Source: Chloroflexi bacterium UBA4730
GTDB lineage: Bacteria > Chloroflexota > Limnocylindria > P2-11E
NCBI GenBank assembly: GCA_002404155.1
Contig: DHJC01000057.1
Location: 53,825 to 117,824 of the forward strand
DNA length: 64,000 nucleotides
Direction: 5' to 3'
Shown here piece after piece: positions 1-9,134 of the stretch; the stretch's first letter is position 1; every line of letters starts with the position of its first letter. Under the pieces are notes generated by a model. That model ran no database searches. It was given only the letters and a program-made list of their open reading frames with translations, and had not been told where the DNA came from. The position numbers and the translations under genes are program-made.

Positions 1-1
1 C

Positions 2-1966
2 AACCACCCGTCCGCGGTCGAGCCATATCAGGGCGCGGCCACCGGCGTCGGCGGGATCCTGCGCGACATCTTCGCGATGGGCGCGCGGCCCATCGCCGTC
101 CTCAACGGCCTGTTCTTCGGCCCGCCGGAGCTCGAACGCACCCGCCGGATGATCCGCGGCGTCGTCGGCGGCATCTCGTTCTACGGCAACTGCGTCGGGA
201 TCCCCGATGTCGGTGGGCACGTGACGTTCGCGCCCGGGTACGCCGACAACCCATTGGTGAATGCCATGTGCGTGGGTCTGGTGGAGCGGAAAGACCTGCG
301 CTCGGCCGCGACCGCCAAGCCGGGGAGCGCGGTGTACCTCGTGGGATCGGACACGGGCCGCGACGGCATCGCCGGCGCGTCGTTGCTCGCGAGCTTCGAG
401 CTCGGGTCCGCCGACGACACGAAACGTCCGTCGGTGCAGGTCGGCAATCCGTTCCTCGAGAAGCTGCTCCTCGAAGCGACGCTCGAGCTGGTCGCCCGTG
501 ACGCGGTCGAGGCCATCCAGGACCTCGGTGCCGCCGGCCTCACCTGCGCCGCGAGCGAGGTCGCGGCGAAGAGCAACGTTGGGATGCGCATCGACGTCGA
601 CCGCGTCCCGCGCCGCGCGACGGGCATGGTCCCGTATGAGGTGATGCTGAGCGAATCGCAGGAGCGGATGCTCATTGTCGCGCGACCCGGCCGCGAGGCG
701 GACATCGAGCGCGTGTTCGCGCGCTGGGAGCTGCACGGCGTGCGCATCGGCCTGGTCATCGCGCCAGAGCAAGACGGAACGGCGCGCCTCGAGATCCGCA
801 GCGGCGGCGAGATCGTCGCCTCGCTGCCGCCGAAGGCGCTCGCGAACGATGCGCCCGAATATGACGTGCGTGAGTGGGCCGCCGAGCCCGTCCGTGATGC
901 GCCAGCGGCTGCCCCGGTTGGCGTGGAACATTCGCAGGCCGAAGGCTTGCAAAAAATAGGGTTGGAATTGCTTCAACTACTCGGCTCGTCGGATGTCGCC
1001 TCCAGGGCGGTCCTCTATCGCACGTACGACCAGATGGTCGGCACGGACACGGTCGTCGGGCCGGGCGCCGATGCCGCCGTCATGCGGATCAAGGGTCGGC
1101 CCGACGGCATCGCCATCGCTCTGGACGCGCAGCCGCGCGTCGCGTCGCTCGACCCGTTCACCGGTGCCGCGGCGGCGGTCGCGGAGGCGACGCGCAACCT
1201 CGTGTGCGTCGGCGCCGAGCCGCTCGCGATCACGGACTGCCTCAACCTCGGCAACCCCGAGCGTCCCGAAGGCGCATGGCAGCTCGAGCGCACGGTCGCC
1301 GGCATCAGCGCTGCATGCGAAGCGCTCGGCCTGCCCGTCGTGTCCGGGAACGTGTCGCTGTACAACGCGACCCGCGGCAGCGACATCTGGCCCACGGCGA
1401 CGATCGGCGCGGTCGGCGGGATCGCCGACGTGGCGAAGCACATCCCCGCCCGCAGCGGCGATGCCGGTGATCTCGTGCTCCTTGCCGGGAGCGCGCAGGT
1501 CTCGCTCGCGGGGTCCACGTACGCCGCGATGCGCGGCCACGTCGAGGGCACGGTTCGGATCGACCTCGCCCTGGAGGCGCGCTTGCAGCGCTTCGTGCTC
1601 GCCGCGCACACCCGCGGCGCGATCCGCGCGGCCCATGATCGCGGCGAGGGCGGTCTCGGTGTCGCGCTCGCCGAGCTCGCGATCCGTGATCGCGTCGGGA
1701 TGCGGGTGACCCTGCCGGCCGTCCGCGGCATCGACAAGCGCGTGATGCTGTTCGGCGAAGGGCCGTCGGGCATCGTGCTCGTCATCCGGACCGCGGACGA
1801 GCTGCTCGTTCGTGCGATCGCGACGGAGCACGACGTGCCGCTCTGGACCCTCGGCTCGATCGGTGGCGACATCCTCGAGATCGCGCCCGTGCTCGGCACG
1901 CCCGTCGAGGCGCTCGCCCGCGCGCATCGCGACGGGCTCGCCCGCGCGCTCGGCCGCGAGGCTTAG
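2..1966 (+). CDS. purL: Phosphoribosylformylglycinamidine synthase large subunit, 5' end outside window
   Basis: This is the PurL subunit of FGAM synthase, which converts FGAR, ATP and ammonia from glutamine to FGAM in purine synthesis. The frame is open from base 2 and already reads NHPSAVEPYQGAATGVGGI, the conserved PurL motif, so the N-terminus lies upstream. Later motifs are MGARPIA, the second AIRS-like half with VSGNVSLYN, and a C-terminal GEGPSGIVLVI. The fragment covers about 654 residues of a family usually near 740, i.e. the small PurL type that needs separate PurQ and PurS. It ends 2 bases before purF. An AT-rich stretch at 945-985 falls in the poorly conserved linker between the two halves. 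Confidence 0.97.
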   Translation, partial: NHPSAVEPYQGAATGVGGILRDIFAMGARPIAVLNGLFFGPPELERTRRMIRGVVGGISFYGNCVGIPDVGGHVTFAPGYADNPLVNAMCVGLVERKDLRSAATAKPGSAVYLVGSDTGRDGIAGASLLASFELGSADDTKRPSVQVGNPFLEKLLLEATLELVARDAVEAIQDLGAAGLTCAASEVAAKSNVGMRIDVDRVPRRATGMVPYEVMLSESQERMLIVARPGREADIERVFARWELHGVRIGLVIAPEQDGTARLEIRSGGEIVASLPPKALANDAPEYDVREWAAEPVRDAPAAAPVGVEHSQAEGLQKIGLELLQLLGSSDVASRAVLYRTYDQMVGTDTVVGPGADAAVMRIKGRPDGIAIALDAQPRVASLDPFTGAAAAVAEATRNLVCVGAEPLAITDCLNLGNPERPEGAWQLERTVAGISAACEALGLPVVSGNVSLYNATRGSDIWPTATIGAVGGIADVAKHIPARSGDAGDLVLLAGSAQVSLAGSTYAAMRGHVEGTVRIDLALEARLQRFVLAAHTRGAIRAAHDRGEGGLGVALAELAIRDRVGMRVTLPAVRGIDKRVMLFGEGPSGIVLVIRTADELLVRAIATEHDVPLWTLGSIGGDILEIAPVLGTPVEALARAHRDGLARALGREA

Positions 1967-1968
1967 CG

Positions 1969-3366
1969 GTGTGCGGCGTGTGCGGCATCTGGTCTCCAGC
2001 GATGGCGGATCCGAGCGAGCCCGCGCGGCTCATGTTCTTCGCGCTCTACGCCCTTCAGCACCGCGGGCAGGAGTCCGCCGGCATCGCCGCGACCGACGGC
2101 CGCGACCTGCGTGTCGTACGCCGGATGGGCCTCGTCGGCCAGGTCTTCGCGGAGCCGGATCTCGGTGCGTTGAGCGGCCGTGCCGCGATCGGCCACACCC
2201 GCTACTCGACCACCGGATCGTCGCGCATCGAGAACGCGCAGCCGATGGTCGTCCGCGACGAACACCTTGGCGAGCTCGCCCTCGGCCACAACGGCAACTG
2301 CATCAACGCGCGCGAGCGTCGCGACGAGCTTATCGCGGAGGGCGTCCAGTTCTCCACGTCGAGCGACACCGAGGTCGTCGCGCAGGCGATCGCGTCGGCG
2401 CCGGGGGCGACCTGGGACCAGCGGATCGTCGCCGCGCTGCCGTCGCTCGCCGGCGCGTGGTCGCTCACGCTGCTCACGCCGACGGCGTTGTACGCGATCC
2501 GCGATCCGCTCGGCGTGCGGCCGCTCTGTCTCGGGCGCAAGGGCGACGCCTGGATCGTGGCGAGCGAGAACTCGGCACTCGAGACCATCGGGGCGGCCAC
2601 CATCCGCGATGTCCGGCCAGGCGAGGTGCTGCGGATCGACGATCGCGGGCCGGTGACGATCGCGGACCTGGCCGCGGATCGGACCGGCCTCTGCGTGTTC
2701 GAGCATGTCTATCTCGCGTCGGCGTCGAGCGACCTCGGTGGCCGGTCGGTGTACGCGACGCGCGAGCGGATGGGCGAGATCCTCGCGGAGGAGCATCCCG
2801 CGGAGGCCGACGTGGTCATCCCGGTGCCCGACAGCGCGATCCCCGCTGCCGTCGGATACGCGCGCCAGAGTGGCATCCCATTCCGCGAGGGCCTGATCAA
2901 GAACCGGTACATCGGCCGCACGTTCATCCAGCCGACGCAGGAGCTCCGCCGCCACAGCGTCGCGCTCAAGTACAACGCCCTGCGCGACGTGCTCGACGGC
3001 AAGCGTGTCGTCGTGGTGGACGACTCGATCGTCCGCGGCTCGACGAGCGGCCCGATCGTGCAGCTCCTGAAGCGGCATGGCGCGCGCGAGGTCCATCTGC
3101 GGGTGTGCTCGCCGCCCATCCGCCATCAGTGCTTCTTCGGCGTCGACATGGCCCAGCGCGACGAGCTCATCGCGTCGCGCATGGACGAGACCGCGATCCG
3201 AGAGCACGTCGGGGCAGATTCGCTCGGCTACCTCTCGCTCGAGGGCATGATGCGCGCGACCGGCGCGACGCGGGGCGAGCTCTGCACTGCGTGCTTCACC
3301 GGCGACTACCTCGTCCCGGTCCAGCTCGAGCTGACCAAGGACGTGCTCGAGGCCCTTAGAGCGTGA
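1969..3366 (+). CDS. purF: Amidophosphoribosyltransferase
   Basis: PurF makes 5-phosphoribosylamine from PRPP and glutamine, the first committed purine step. The GTG start gives MCGVCGIW, placing the catalytic Cys2 at the mature N-terminus as in Ntn amidotransferases. HRGQESAGI and GHNGNC belong to the glutaminase domain. The PRPP loop VVVVDDSIVRGST lies near residues 344-356, and the Cys-rich tail region CSPPIRHQCFFGVDM matches PurF. At 465 residues it has normal family length. The start is fixed by the need for Cys at position 2. Its TGA overlaps the GTG of purM by 4 bases, so translational coupling is likely. Confidence 0.98.
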   Translation: MCGVCGIWSPAMADPSEPARLMFFALYALQHRGQESAGIAATDGRDLRVVRRMGLVGQVFAEPDLGALSGRAAIGHTRYSTTGSSRIENAQPMVVRDEHLGELALGHNGNCINARERRDELIAEGVQFSTSSDTEVVAQAIASAPGATWDQRIVAALPSLAGAWSLTLLTPTALYAIRDPLGVRPLCLGRKGDAWIVASENSALETIGAATIRDVRPGEVLRIDDRGPVTIADLAADRTGLCVFEHVYLASASSDLGGRSVYATRERMGEILAEEHPAEADVVIPVPDSAIPAAVGYARQSGIPFREGLIKNRYIGRTFIQPTQELRRHSVALKYNALRDVLDGKRVVVVDDSIVRGSTSGPIVQLLKRHGAREVHLRVCSPPIRHQCFFGVDMAQRDELIASRMDETAIREHVGADSLGYLSLEGMMRATGATRGELCTACFTGDYLVPVQLELTKDVLEALRA

Positions 3367-4397
3367 AATACCGCGAGGCCGGGGTGGACATCTCGCGGGC
3401 CGAGGACGCCCTCGCGCGGATCCGCGACCGGGTGCGGGCGACGAAGCGGCCGGAAGTCATCGGCGACATCGGCGCGTTCGGCGGTCTCTTTCGGCTGACC
3501 GGTACTGACACGGTGCTGGTCGCGACGACCGACGGCGTCGGCACGAAGCTCGAGCTCGCCCGGCTCCTCGATCGGCACGAGGGCGTCGGCACCGATCTCG
3601 TCCATCACTGCGTGAACGACGCGCTCGCGATGGGCGCCGAGCCGCTCTTCTTCCTCGACTACTTCTCGACCGCCACGCTCGACCCCGAAGTCTTCGCCCG
3701 GGTCGTGGGCGCGATGGCCGACGCGTGCCGCGCGCAAGGCTGCGCGCTCCTCGGCGGCGAGACCGCGGAGATGCCCGGGATGTACGCGCCCGGCGCGTAC
3801 GACCTCGCCGGGTTCCTCGTCGGTGGCGTCGCCCGCGATCGGATCCTCGATCCAGCGGCCGTCCGCGAGGGTGATGTCCTCATCGGTCTCCCGTCGAGCG
3901 GTCTCCACACGAACGGGTATTCCCTGGCGCGGGCGATCGTCGCGAAGCGCGCGCACGCGGACGAGCGCGAGGAGCGCGCGGTCCTCGACGCACCGCGGCC
4001 GGAGCTGCGCGGCGGCACCCTCGGCGACGCGCTGCTCGCGACCCACCGCTGCTACCTCGCGGAGGTGCGATCCCTGCGCGCGGCGGCGACGGTGCGATCG
4101 ATCGCCCACCTCACCGGCGGCGGATGGGAGGGCAACCTGCCGCGCGCGCTCCCGATCGCCCTCGGTGCGGTCGTGGACCGCGACAGCTGGATCGTGCCGC
4201 CGCTCTTCCGGATGCTCGTGGAGTGGGGCGGTGTCGCCGAGAACGAGGCCTTCGACACCTGGAACATGGGCATCGGCCTCGTGGTCGCGATCGCGGCGAC
4301 CGACGAGCGCGCGGCGCTGCGCGCGCTGCCGGATGCCATCCGCATCGGCATGGTCGAGCGCGCGCGGCCGGATATGCCTCGGGTGCGCTGGGCATGA
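3363..4397 (+). CDS. purM: Phosphoribosylformylglycinamidine cyclo-ligase (AIR synthetase)
   Basis: PurM closes the imidazole ring, turning FGAM into AIR with ATP. The 344-residue protein begins MKYREAGVDI and carries the family motifs GDIGAFGGLF, VATTDGVGTKLELA, ALLGGETAEMPGMY, GLPSSGLHTNGYSLAR and HLTGGGWEGNLPR (family: HITGGG). The GTG start overlaps the purF stop as GTGA, and the stop overlaps the purN start as ATGA. The tight chain purL-purF-purM-purN indicates one transcript. Length is typical of the family. Confidence 0.98.
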   Translation: MKYREAGVDISRAEDALARIRDRVRATKRPEVIGDIGAFGGLFRLTGTDTVLVATTDGVGTKLELARLLDRHEGVGTDLVHHCVNDALAMGAEPLFFLDYFSTATLDPEVFARVVGAMADACRAQGCALLGGETAEMPGMYAPGAYDLAGFLVGGVARDRILDPAAVREGDVLIGLPSSGLHTNGYSLARAIVAKRAHADEREERAVLDAPRPELRGGTLGDALLATHRCYLAEVRSLRAAATVRSIAHLTGGGWEGNLPRALPIALGAVVDRDSWIVPPLFRMLVEWGGVAENEAFDTWNMGIGLVVAIAATDERAALRALPDAIRIGMVERARPDMPRVRWA

Positions 4398-4990
4398 CCC
4401 TGCGCGTGGGCGTCTGCGTGAGCGGGCGCGGCACGAATCTCCAGGCCCTCCTCGACGCGTGCCGCGACGGCCGGCTCGACGCGCGCGTCGTGTATGTGGG
4501 TGCGAGCCGCACGAGCGCGCCCGCGCTCGAGCGCGCGAAGGCCGCGGGGGTCCCTGCCGAAGCGTTCCGGCCCGCGGCGAACGGGGGTCGCGACGGCGCG
4601 CAGCTGCTCATGGCGTCACGGCTCGTGGCCGCGGACGTCGACCTCGTGGTGCTCGCGGGCTACGACCGGATCCTGTGCGACGAGTTCTTCACGCGGCTCG
4701 GGGACGTCCCCATCATCAACATCCATCCGGCCCTCCTGCCCGCCTTCGCGGGCCTGAATGGGCTCAACGTGCACGAAGCGGTGCTCGCCGCGGGGGTGCG
4801 CGAGACCGGCTGCACCGTCCATCGCGCCCACCCGGGTCAGGTGGATGCCGGCGAGATCCTCGTCCAGCACCGCGTGCCGGTCCTGCCCGGCGATGACGCC
4901 GAGTCCTTGGCCGCGCGCGTGCTTGCCGCGGAGCATCTCGCGATCGTCGACGCCGTGGCGCAGTTCGCGAGATCTGCAGCCGCCGTGTAG
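4394..4990 (+). CDS. purN: Phosphoribosylglycinamide formyltransferase
   Basis: PurN transfers a formyl group from 10-formyl-THF to GAR. The ATG at 4394 overlaps the purM TGA and gives MTLRVGVCVSGRGTNLQALL, with the usual N-terminal beta-alpha-beta. The IINIHPALLPAFAG motif holds the catalytic Asn/His pair, and VHRAHPGQVDAGEIL is the Asp-containing loop (family: VHFVDEGVDTGPII). The frame stays open upstream inside purM, but only the overlap start gives the normal ~198-residue length. It is the last gene of the purine operon; its stop at 4988-4990 abuts the stop of the convergent YceI gene with no gap. Confidence 0.96.
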   Translation: MTLRVGVCVSGRGTNLQALLDACRDGRLDARVVYVGASRTSAPALERAKAAGVPAEAFRPAANGGRDGAQLLMASRLVAADVDLVVLAGYDRILCDEFFTRLGDVPIINIHPALLPAFAGLNGLNVHEAVLAAGVRETGCTVHRAHPGQVDAGEILVQHRVPVLPGDDAESLAARVLAAEHLAIVDAVAQFARSAAAV

Positions 4991-5662
4991 CTAGTCGGCC
5001 TGCGTTCCCACGAACTTCAGCTCGAGCCGGATGTCGTCCGAGACCGACACGACCTGCCTCACCGCCGCCTGCGGCTTCTCGACGTTGAAGTCGGCCCAGT
5101 GCACGAGCGTCGTCGCCGCCCCGGTCAGGTCGCGGCCGGCGCGGGTCGCGGTCGCCTGCCAGGTCGCGGGCTTCGTCACCCCGTGCACGGACAGCAGCCC
5201 GTCGAGGGTGAACGTCCACTGACCGTTCGCCGGGAGTGGCGATGGCAGCCCCGTCGCTTTTTGCAGGACGAACGTTGCCGTCTTGAACGTCCCGGTCTCG
5301 ATGCCGAAGAGCTCGATCCACTTGTCGCGCAGCGACTGATCGCTCGAGAGGCGCGTCAGGTCGACGACGATCTTCGAGTCAGGCGCGAGCGACCCATCCG
5401 CGTTCAGCGTGAGCCCGCCGTCGACGCCGTTCGAGGTGATCACGGCGTTGGTGGTGATGAGGTTGACCGCGAGGTGCTCCTGGACCGTGACGGTCGCCAG
5501 TCCCTTGAACGGCGTGGCGATGAACCGCAGGGCGTCGGCAGGTACGGCTGCGGTCGGCGAGCTGCTCGGCGAGGTCGATGTGGCCGCGGCAGGCGTCGAC
5601 GACGCGATGACGCTCGCGCCACCTCCGCACGCTGACAGCACGACCGCGACGGCCACCAGCAT
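4991..5662 (-). CDS. YceI-family lipoprotein
   Basis: Secreted YceI-fold protein; the family has a lipocalin-like barrel that binds isoprenoid-type lipids. The start MLVAVAVVLSACGGG gives a short signal peptide ending in the lipobox LSAC, so membrane anchoring is expected. A Ser/Thr/Ala/Pro linker follows, then the YceI domain from about residue 45 to the end, including LPANGQWTFTLDGLLSVHGV and the terminal strand RLELKFVG. The frame is open upstream but without a signal peptide. AGAGGT lies 7-8 bases before the ATG and could be a weak Shine-Dalgarno. The gene is convergent with purN. The natural ligand cannot be read from sequence. Confidence 0.88.
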   Translation of the reverse strand: MLVAVAVVLSACGGGASVIASSTPAAATSTSPSSSPTAAVPADALRFIATPFKGLATVTVQEHLAVNLITTNAVITSNGVDGGLTLNADGSLAPDSKIVVDLTRLSSDQSLRDKWIELFGIETGTFKTATFVLQKATGLPSPLPANGQWTFTLDGLLSVHGVTKPATWQATATRAGRDLTGAATTLVHWADFNVEKPQAAVRQVVSVSDDIRLELKFVGTQAD

Positions 5663-5699
5663 GCGCACACCTCTATGACCGGCGAGCGGCCGTTTTGGT

Positions 5700-7070
5700 T
5701 CAGGCGTCGCGGGCGAATGACGGCGCCGAGATGGGTGCGGATGACGCGACCACGGACGGCCGCGACGCGTCGAGACGCCGCGAGACCGCGAGCCCCACGA
5801 GTCCGCCGGCGATCGCCACCGCGAACGCCGCGGCGATCCCCGTCTGCACCGGCAGTCCATGCCCGACGGCGATCGCGACAGCCGCCCCCCCGGCCCCGGT
5901 CCCGAGCGCCGTACCGAGGTTGTCGAGCACCTGCATCGCCGCGCCCGTCGCGCCGGTGCGCTCCTCGGGGGCGAGCCGCAGCACCAGCACCGAGATCGCG
6001 GCATAGCCGAAGCCGATGCCCCCGCCGCTCACCGCCCACGCGAGGTACGCAAGCTCGACCGGGATCGGGACGAGGACTACTGCGAGCACGCCGCTCGCGC
6101 CGAGCGCGACCAGGGCGAAGGCGGTCGTGATGATCGCGCGGCTGGTGAGCTTCGGCGCGAGGCGCTCGTGGACCCACGCGCCGCCGGTCCAGGTGACCGC
6201 GCCCGTCGTGAGCACGAGGCCCGCGAGCGTCGGGCTGAGCCCGCGCGCCTCACGCAGCATCAGGGGCAGGAACGCCTCGGTGCCGAAGAACGCGAACGTC
6301 AGCAGGCCGCGGACGAGGACCGCCGCGCCGAGCCCGGTCGTTCCGGTGAGTGTGCCTGCCGGCGTGACCCGTCGGAGCGCCGGGAGCGCCGCCAGGCATC
6401 CGCCGATGACCAGCGCGATCGCGAGCGGGATCGTGTCCGCCACCAGGCCGGCGAGCAGGAGGCCGGCGCCCAGCGCGACCAGCACCGCATCGCGCCGGCT
6501 CGCGCGCTCGCCCGGCTTCGGCGGCGCGCCGAGCGCCCGAAGCGCAGGGACCGCGAGCGCAGCGGCGAGCACCGCGAACGGCAGCAGGCCGACGAACACG
6601 AGCCGCCAGGTGAACGCGGTCGCGATGAACGCGGCCGCGGCCGGCCCGACGATCGAGGGCACCACCCACGCGGTCGAGAGGATGGCGAACATCCGCGGCC
6701 GCTCGGTCTCGGTGTACCCGCGGGCGATGCTCGCGTACGTCGAGGCGATGATCGCGCCCGACCCGATGCCCTGGACGAGGCGTCCCCCGACGACGATGGC
6801 CATCGCCGGTGCGGCACCGGCGGTCACGAGCCCGAGCGCGAACAGCGAGAGCCCGATCGAATAGGGAAGCAGGGTGCCACGCTCGTCGGCGATGCCACCG
6901 GCGACGATGACCGACGCCAGGCTGCCGAGGAAGAACGCGCTGAAGACCCAGCCGTACAGCGACACACCGCCGAGCTCGTCGGACACGATGGGGAGGATCG
7001 TCTCGACCGCGAGCGACGAGAACGCGACGAGCGTGATCGTCAGGACCAGGCCCACCGTGAGCAGCCGCAC
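5700..7070 (-). CDS. MFS transporter, drug:H+ antiporter-like
   Basis: Integral membrane exporter of the major facilitator superfamily. The 456-residue protein has about 12-14 hydrophobic segments from the very N-terminus (LLTVGLVLTITLVAFSSLAV). SLYGWVFSAFFLGSLASVIVAG followed by ADERG is the first-loop MFS signature region, and GRLVQGIGSGAIIAS resembles motif C of multidrug exporters. The C-terminal cytosolic tail is short. The GTG start lies 6 bases after a TAGGGT hexamer on the same strand with no convincing Shine-Dalgarno, suggesting a leaderless mRNA. It is divergent from the lipoprotein at 7094. The substrate is unknown. Confidence 0.9.
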   Translation of the reverse strand: MRLLTVGLVLTITLVAFSSLAVETILPIVSDELGGVSLYGWVFSAFFLGSLASVIVAGGIADERGTLLPYSIGLSLFALGLVTAGAAPAMAIVVGGRLVQGIGSGAIIASTYASIARGYTETERPRMFAILSTAWVVPSIVGPAAAAFIATAFTWRLVFVGLLPFAVLAAALAVPALRALGAPPKPGERASRRDAVLVALGAGLLLAGLVADTIPLAIALVIGGCLAALPALRRVTPAGTLTGTTGLGAAVLVRGLLTFAFFGTEAFLPLMLREARGLSPTLAGLVLTTGAVTWTGGAWVHERLAPKLTSRAIITTAFALVALGASGVLAVVLVPIPVELAYLAWAVSGGGIGFGYAAISVLVLRLAPEERTGATGAAMQVLDNLGTALGTGAGGAAVAIAVGHGLPVQTGIAAAFAVAIAGGLVGLAVSRRLDASRPSVVASSAPISAPSFARDA

Positions 7071-7076
7071 CGGTCC

Positions 7077-7086
7077 ACCCTAGATT
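7077..7086. promoter_or_regulatory. Overlapping divergent -10 elements
   Basis: The 10 bases ACCCTAGATT contain TAGATT on the plus strand (7081-7086), 7 bases before the ATG at 7094, and TAGGGT on the minus strand (7082-7077), 6 bases before the GTG at 7070. The two hexamers share TA. Both start codons are close to the expected transcription start, so both mRNAs are probably leaderless and the two promoters should exclude one another. Confidence 0.55.
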
Positions 7087-7093
7087 GAGCGTC

Positions 7094-7486
7094 ATGTGGC
7101 GGCGTGTGCTCTCGGCAACGGTGGCGGTGGCCATCGTCGCGTGCGCCGCGCCGGCGGCTACGGCCCCCTCGCCGAGCCCGACCATGACGATCCTGCGCCT
7201 CACCGCGGATGACGCGGCGCGCGCGATGGCCGAGGACCGCTTCTTCTCGGACTACGGCCAGGCGATCCTCGTGATCAGCGGACAGGTCGGCGACGTGACG
7301 GCCTCCGGGAACAACAACACCCGGATCGCGCTCATGACCTCGACGGCCGCGGTCGTCATCTGCGAGACGTTCGGTGCGCCCGCGGTGCAGACCGGCGACA
7401 CGATCCAGGTGCGCGTGCGCGCGACCGACGCGCTCCGCGACGATGCCGGCGTGCTCCTCCGGAGCTGCGAGGTGGCTCTGCCCTAG
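7094..7486 (+). CDS. Small predicted lipoprotein, possible OB-fold
   Basis: 130-residue exported protein of unknown function. MWRRVLSATVAVAIVACAAP is a lipoprotein signal with Cys in the lipobox context IVAC. The mature part after an Ala/Pro/Ser linker includes FFSDYGQAILVISGQVGDV and a second half with one Cys, a pattern like the tRNA_anti-like OB-fold found in small secreted proteins (weak resemblance). An in-frame TTG at 7085 lies inside the -10 element, so the ATG is preferred. Its stop shares a CTAG with the stop of the convergent phosphatase gene. Confidence 0.7.
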   Translation: MWRRVLSATVAVAIVACAAPAATAPSPSPTMTILRLTADDAARAMAEDRFFSDYGQAILVISGQVGDVTASGNNNTRIALMTSTAAVVICETFGAPAVQTGDTIQVRVRATDALRDDAGVLLRSCEVALP

Positions 7487-7998
7487 CTCAGGTGGACCCG
7501 CAGCAGCTCGAGCGTCGTCCGTTTCGTCTTGTCGTACGTGATCTGCGCGCCCTCGAGGTTCGCGAACGATGCGCCATTCACCGCGACACCGAGCTCGTCG
7601 GCGAGCGCGACGATCGGTAGCTCGATGATGCCGCCGTGCGAGATCGCGAGCACGCGATCCTTCGGTCGGACCCGTCCGGCAAGCCGGGCCCACGTCGCGA
7701 GCTGCTCGTTCGCGAACGCGCGCGCCTTCGGTTCGGTTCGCAGGAGCGCGCGCCACTCGGCGAGCGTGTCCATCGATCCGAACACCTGGGCGCCCCCGAT
7801 GTCCGGGAGCAATCCGGGTTCGATCGAATCAAGGCGCCCGCCGACGAGCTCCGCGGTGCGCATCGCGCGTTCGAGCGGACTCGACACGACCAGCGCGTAG
7901 CTCGTGCCGTGAAGTGCGCGCGCCGTCGCTTCGCCGCGCGGACTGAGCGGTGTGGTAAGGCCGCGCTCGGCGTGGCGGCGGACCTCGAGCACACTCAT
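7483..7998 (-). CDS. Histidine phosphatase family protein
   Basis: Member of the phosphoglycerate-mutase-like branch-1 histidine phosphatases. The RH motif appears as EVRRHAERG at residues 5-13 (family RHG), with the phospho-acceptor His about residue 9. SSPLERAMRTAE is the conserved region with the binding Arg, and AISHGGIIELPI gives the second catalytic His. Length (171 aa) is in the usual range. The Gly after RH is replaced by Ala, which is tolerated in the family. Substrate is unknown; neighbours give no clue. Confidence 0.88.
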   Translation of the reverse strand: MSVLEVRRHAERGLTTPLSPRGEATARALHGTSYALVVSSPLERAMRTAELVGGRLDSIEPGLLPDIGGAQVFGSMDTLAEWRALLRTEPKARAFANEQLATWARLAGRVRPKDRVLAISHGGIIELPIVALADELGVAVNGASFANLEGAQITYDKTKRTTLELLRVHLS

Positions 7999-8066
7999 TT
8001 TCCGCGGGGATCCCGACCGGGCAGTCGACCGAGCCGCGGCATGGCCCTTGCTATCCTTCGCTCGAC

Positions 8067-9131
8067 GTGCGCGTCCTTATAACCGGCATCACCGGCATGG
8101 CTGGAAGTCACCTTGCCGAGTATCTCCTCGCCGAACACCCCGACGTCGCCGTGTACGGCACGTTCCGGTGGCGTTCGCGGATGGAGAACCTCGAGCCGCT
8201 CCGGCGCGCCCAGAAAGTCGACATCGTCGAAGGACGCTACAGCGACGGGCAGGCCCTCCGGGACGAGAAGAAGAAGGGGCGGGTGACGCTCCTGTACTGC
8301 GAGCTCACGGACGCCGGCTCGGTCGAGCACCTGATCTCGGCCGTGCAGCCGGAGCGGATCTTTCACCTCGCAGCGCAGTCCTTCGTCCAGGAGAGCTTCG
8401 ACGAGCCCGCCTCCACGCTGCACATCAACATCCAGTCGCAGGTGAACCTCCTCGAGTCCGTGCGCCGGCACGGCAAGCAGATCCGTATCCACGTCGCGGG
8501 GTCGAGCGAGGAGTACGGGCTCGTCCATCCGGACGAAGTGCCGATGAAGGAGACCAACCCGCTGCGCCCGCTGTCACCGTACGCGGTGAGCAAGGTCGCG
8601 CAGGACAAGCTCGCGTACCAGTACTTCAAGTCGTACGGCCTTCACATCGTCGTAACGAGAGGGTTCAACCACACCGGCCCGCGCCGCGGTCCGGTCTTCG
8701 CCGACAGCAGCTTCGCGAAGCAGATCGCCGAGATCGAGGCGGGCTTCCACCCGCCGGTCATCTACCACGGCGACCTCACCAGCAAGCGCGACCTGTCCGA
8801 TGTGCGGGACATCGTCCGCGCGTACTGGCTCGCGCTCGAGAAGGCCGAGCCCGGTGAGAGCTACAACGTCGGGAGCGGACGCACGCACACGATCCGCGAG
8901 ATGCTCGACGTGCTCCTCGCGGCCTCGACGCTGAAGATCCGCACCGAGGAGGACCCCGCGCGGCTGCGGCCGAGCGATGTGCCGATCCTGTGGGCCGATC
9001 CCACGAAGTTCCGGGCGGCGACCGGCTGGGAGCCGAAGATCCCGTTCGAAACGACGCTTCGCGACGTTCTGGACTATTGGAGAGAGCGCGTGGCGGCCGA
9101 AGGCGGCCGACCGGCGCGCGCGGGGGTGTAA
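8067..9131 (+). CDS. NAD-dependent epimerase/dehydratase, GDP-mannose 4,6-dehydratase / RMD-like
   Basis: Extended short-chain dehydrogenase acting on a nucleotide sugar, probably in GDP-deoxyhexose synthesis. The GTG start gives MRVLITGITGMAGSHLAEYL with the GxxGxxG dinucleotide motif. The active site is AGSSEEYG followed by YAVSK (Tyr-x3-Lys), then GFNHTGPRRGPVF, DVRDIVRAYWLAL and YNVGSGRTHTIREML, all typical of GDP-mannose dehydratase or GDP-6-deoxymannose reductase relatives. A TATCCT hexamer at 8052-8057 ends 9 bases before the start. Which of the two reactions it catalyses cannot be decided. The rml cassette at 35-38 kb is a separate, dTDP-linked route. Confidence 0.85.
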   Translation: MRVLITGITGMAGSHLAEYLLAEHPDVAVYGTFRWRSRMENLEPLRRAQKVDIVEGRYSDGQALRDEKKKGRVTLLYCELTDAGSVEHLISAVQPERIFHLAAQSFVQESFDEPASTLHINIQSQVNLLESVRRHGKQIRIHVAGSSEEYGLVHPDEVPMKETNPLRPLSPYAVSKVAQDKLAYQYFKSYGLHIVVTRGFNHTGPRRGPVFADSSFAKQIAEIEAGFHPPVIYHGDLTSKRDLSDVRDIVRAYWLALEKAEPGESYNVGSGRTHTIREMLDVLLAASTLKIRTEEDPARLRPSDVPILWADPTKFRAATGWEPKIPFETTLRDVLDYWRERVAAEGGRPARAGV

Positions 9132-9134
9132 GCG

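Noticed and set aside
945..985. AT-rich stretch inside purL, possible insertion or internal promoter
   Set aside because: The frame is maintained and it lies in the variable linker between the two halves of PurL, so relaxed composition is enough to explain it.
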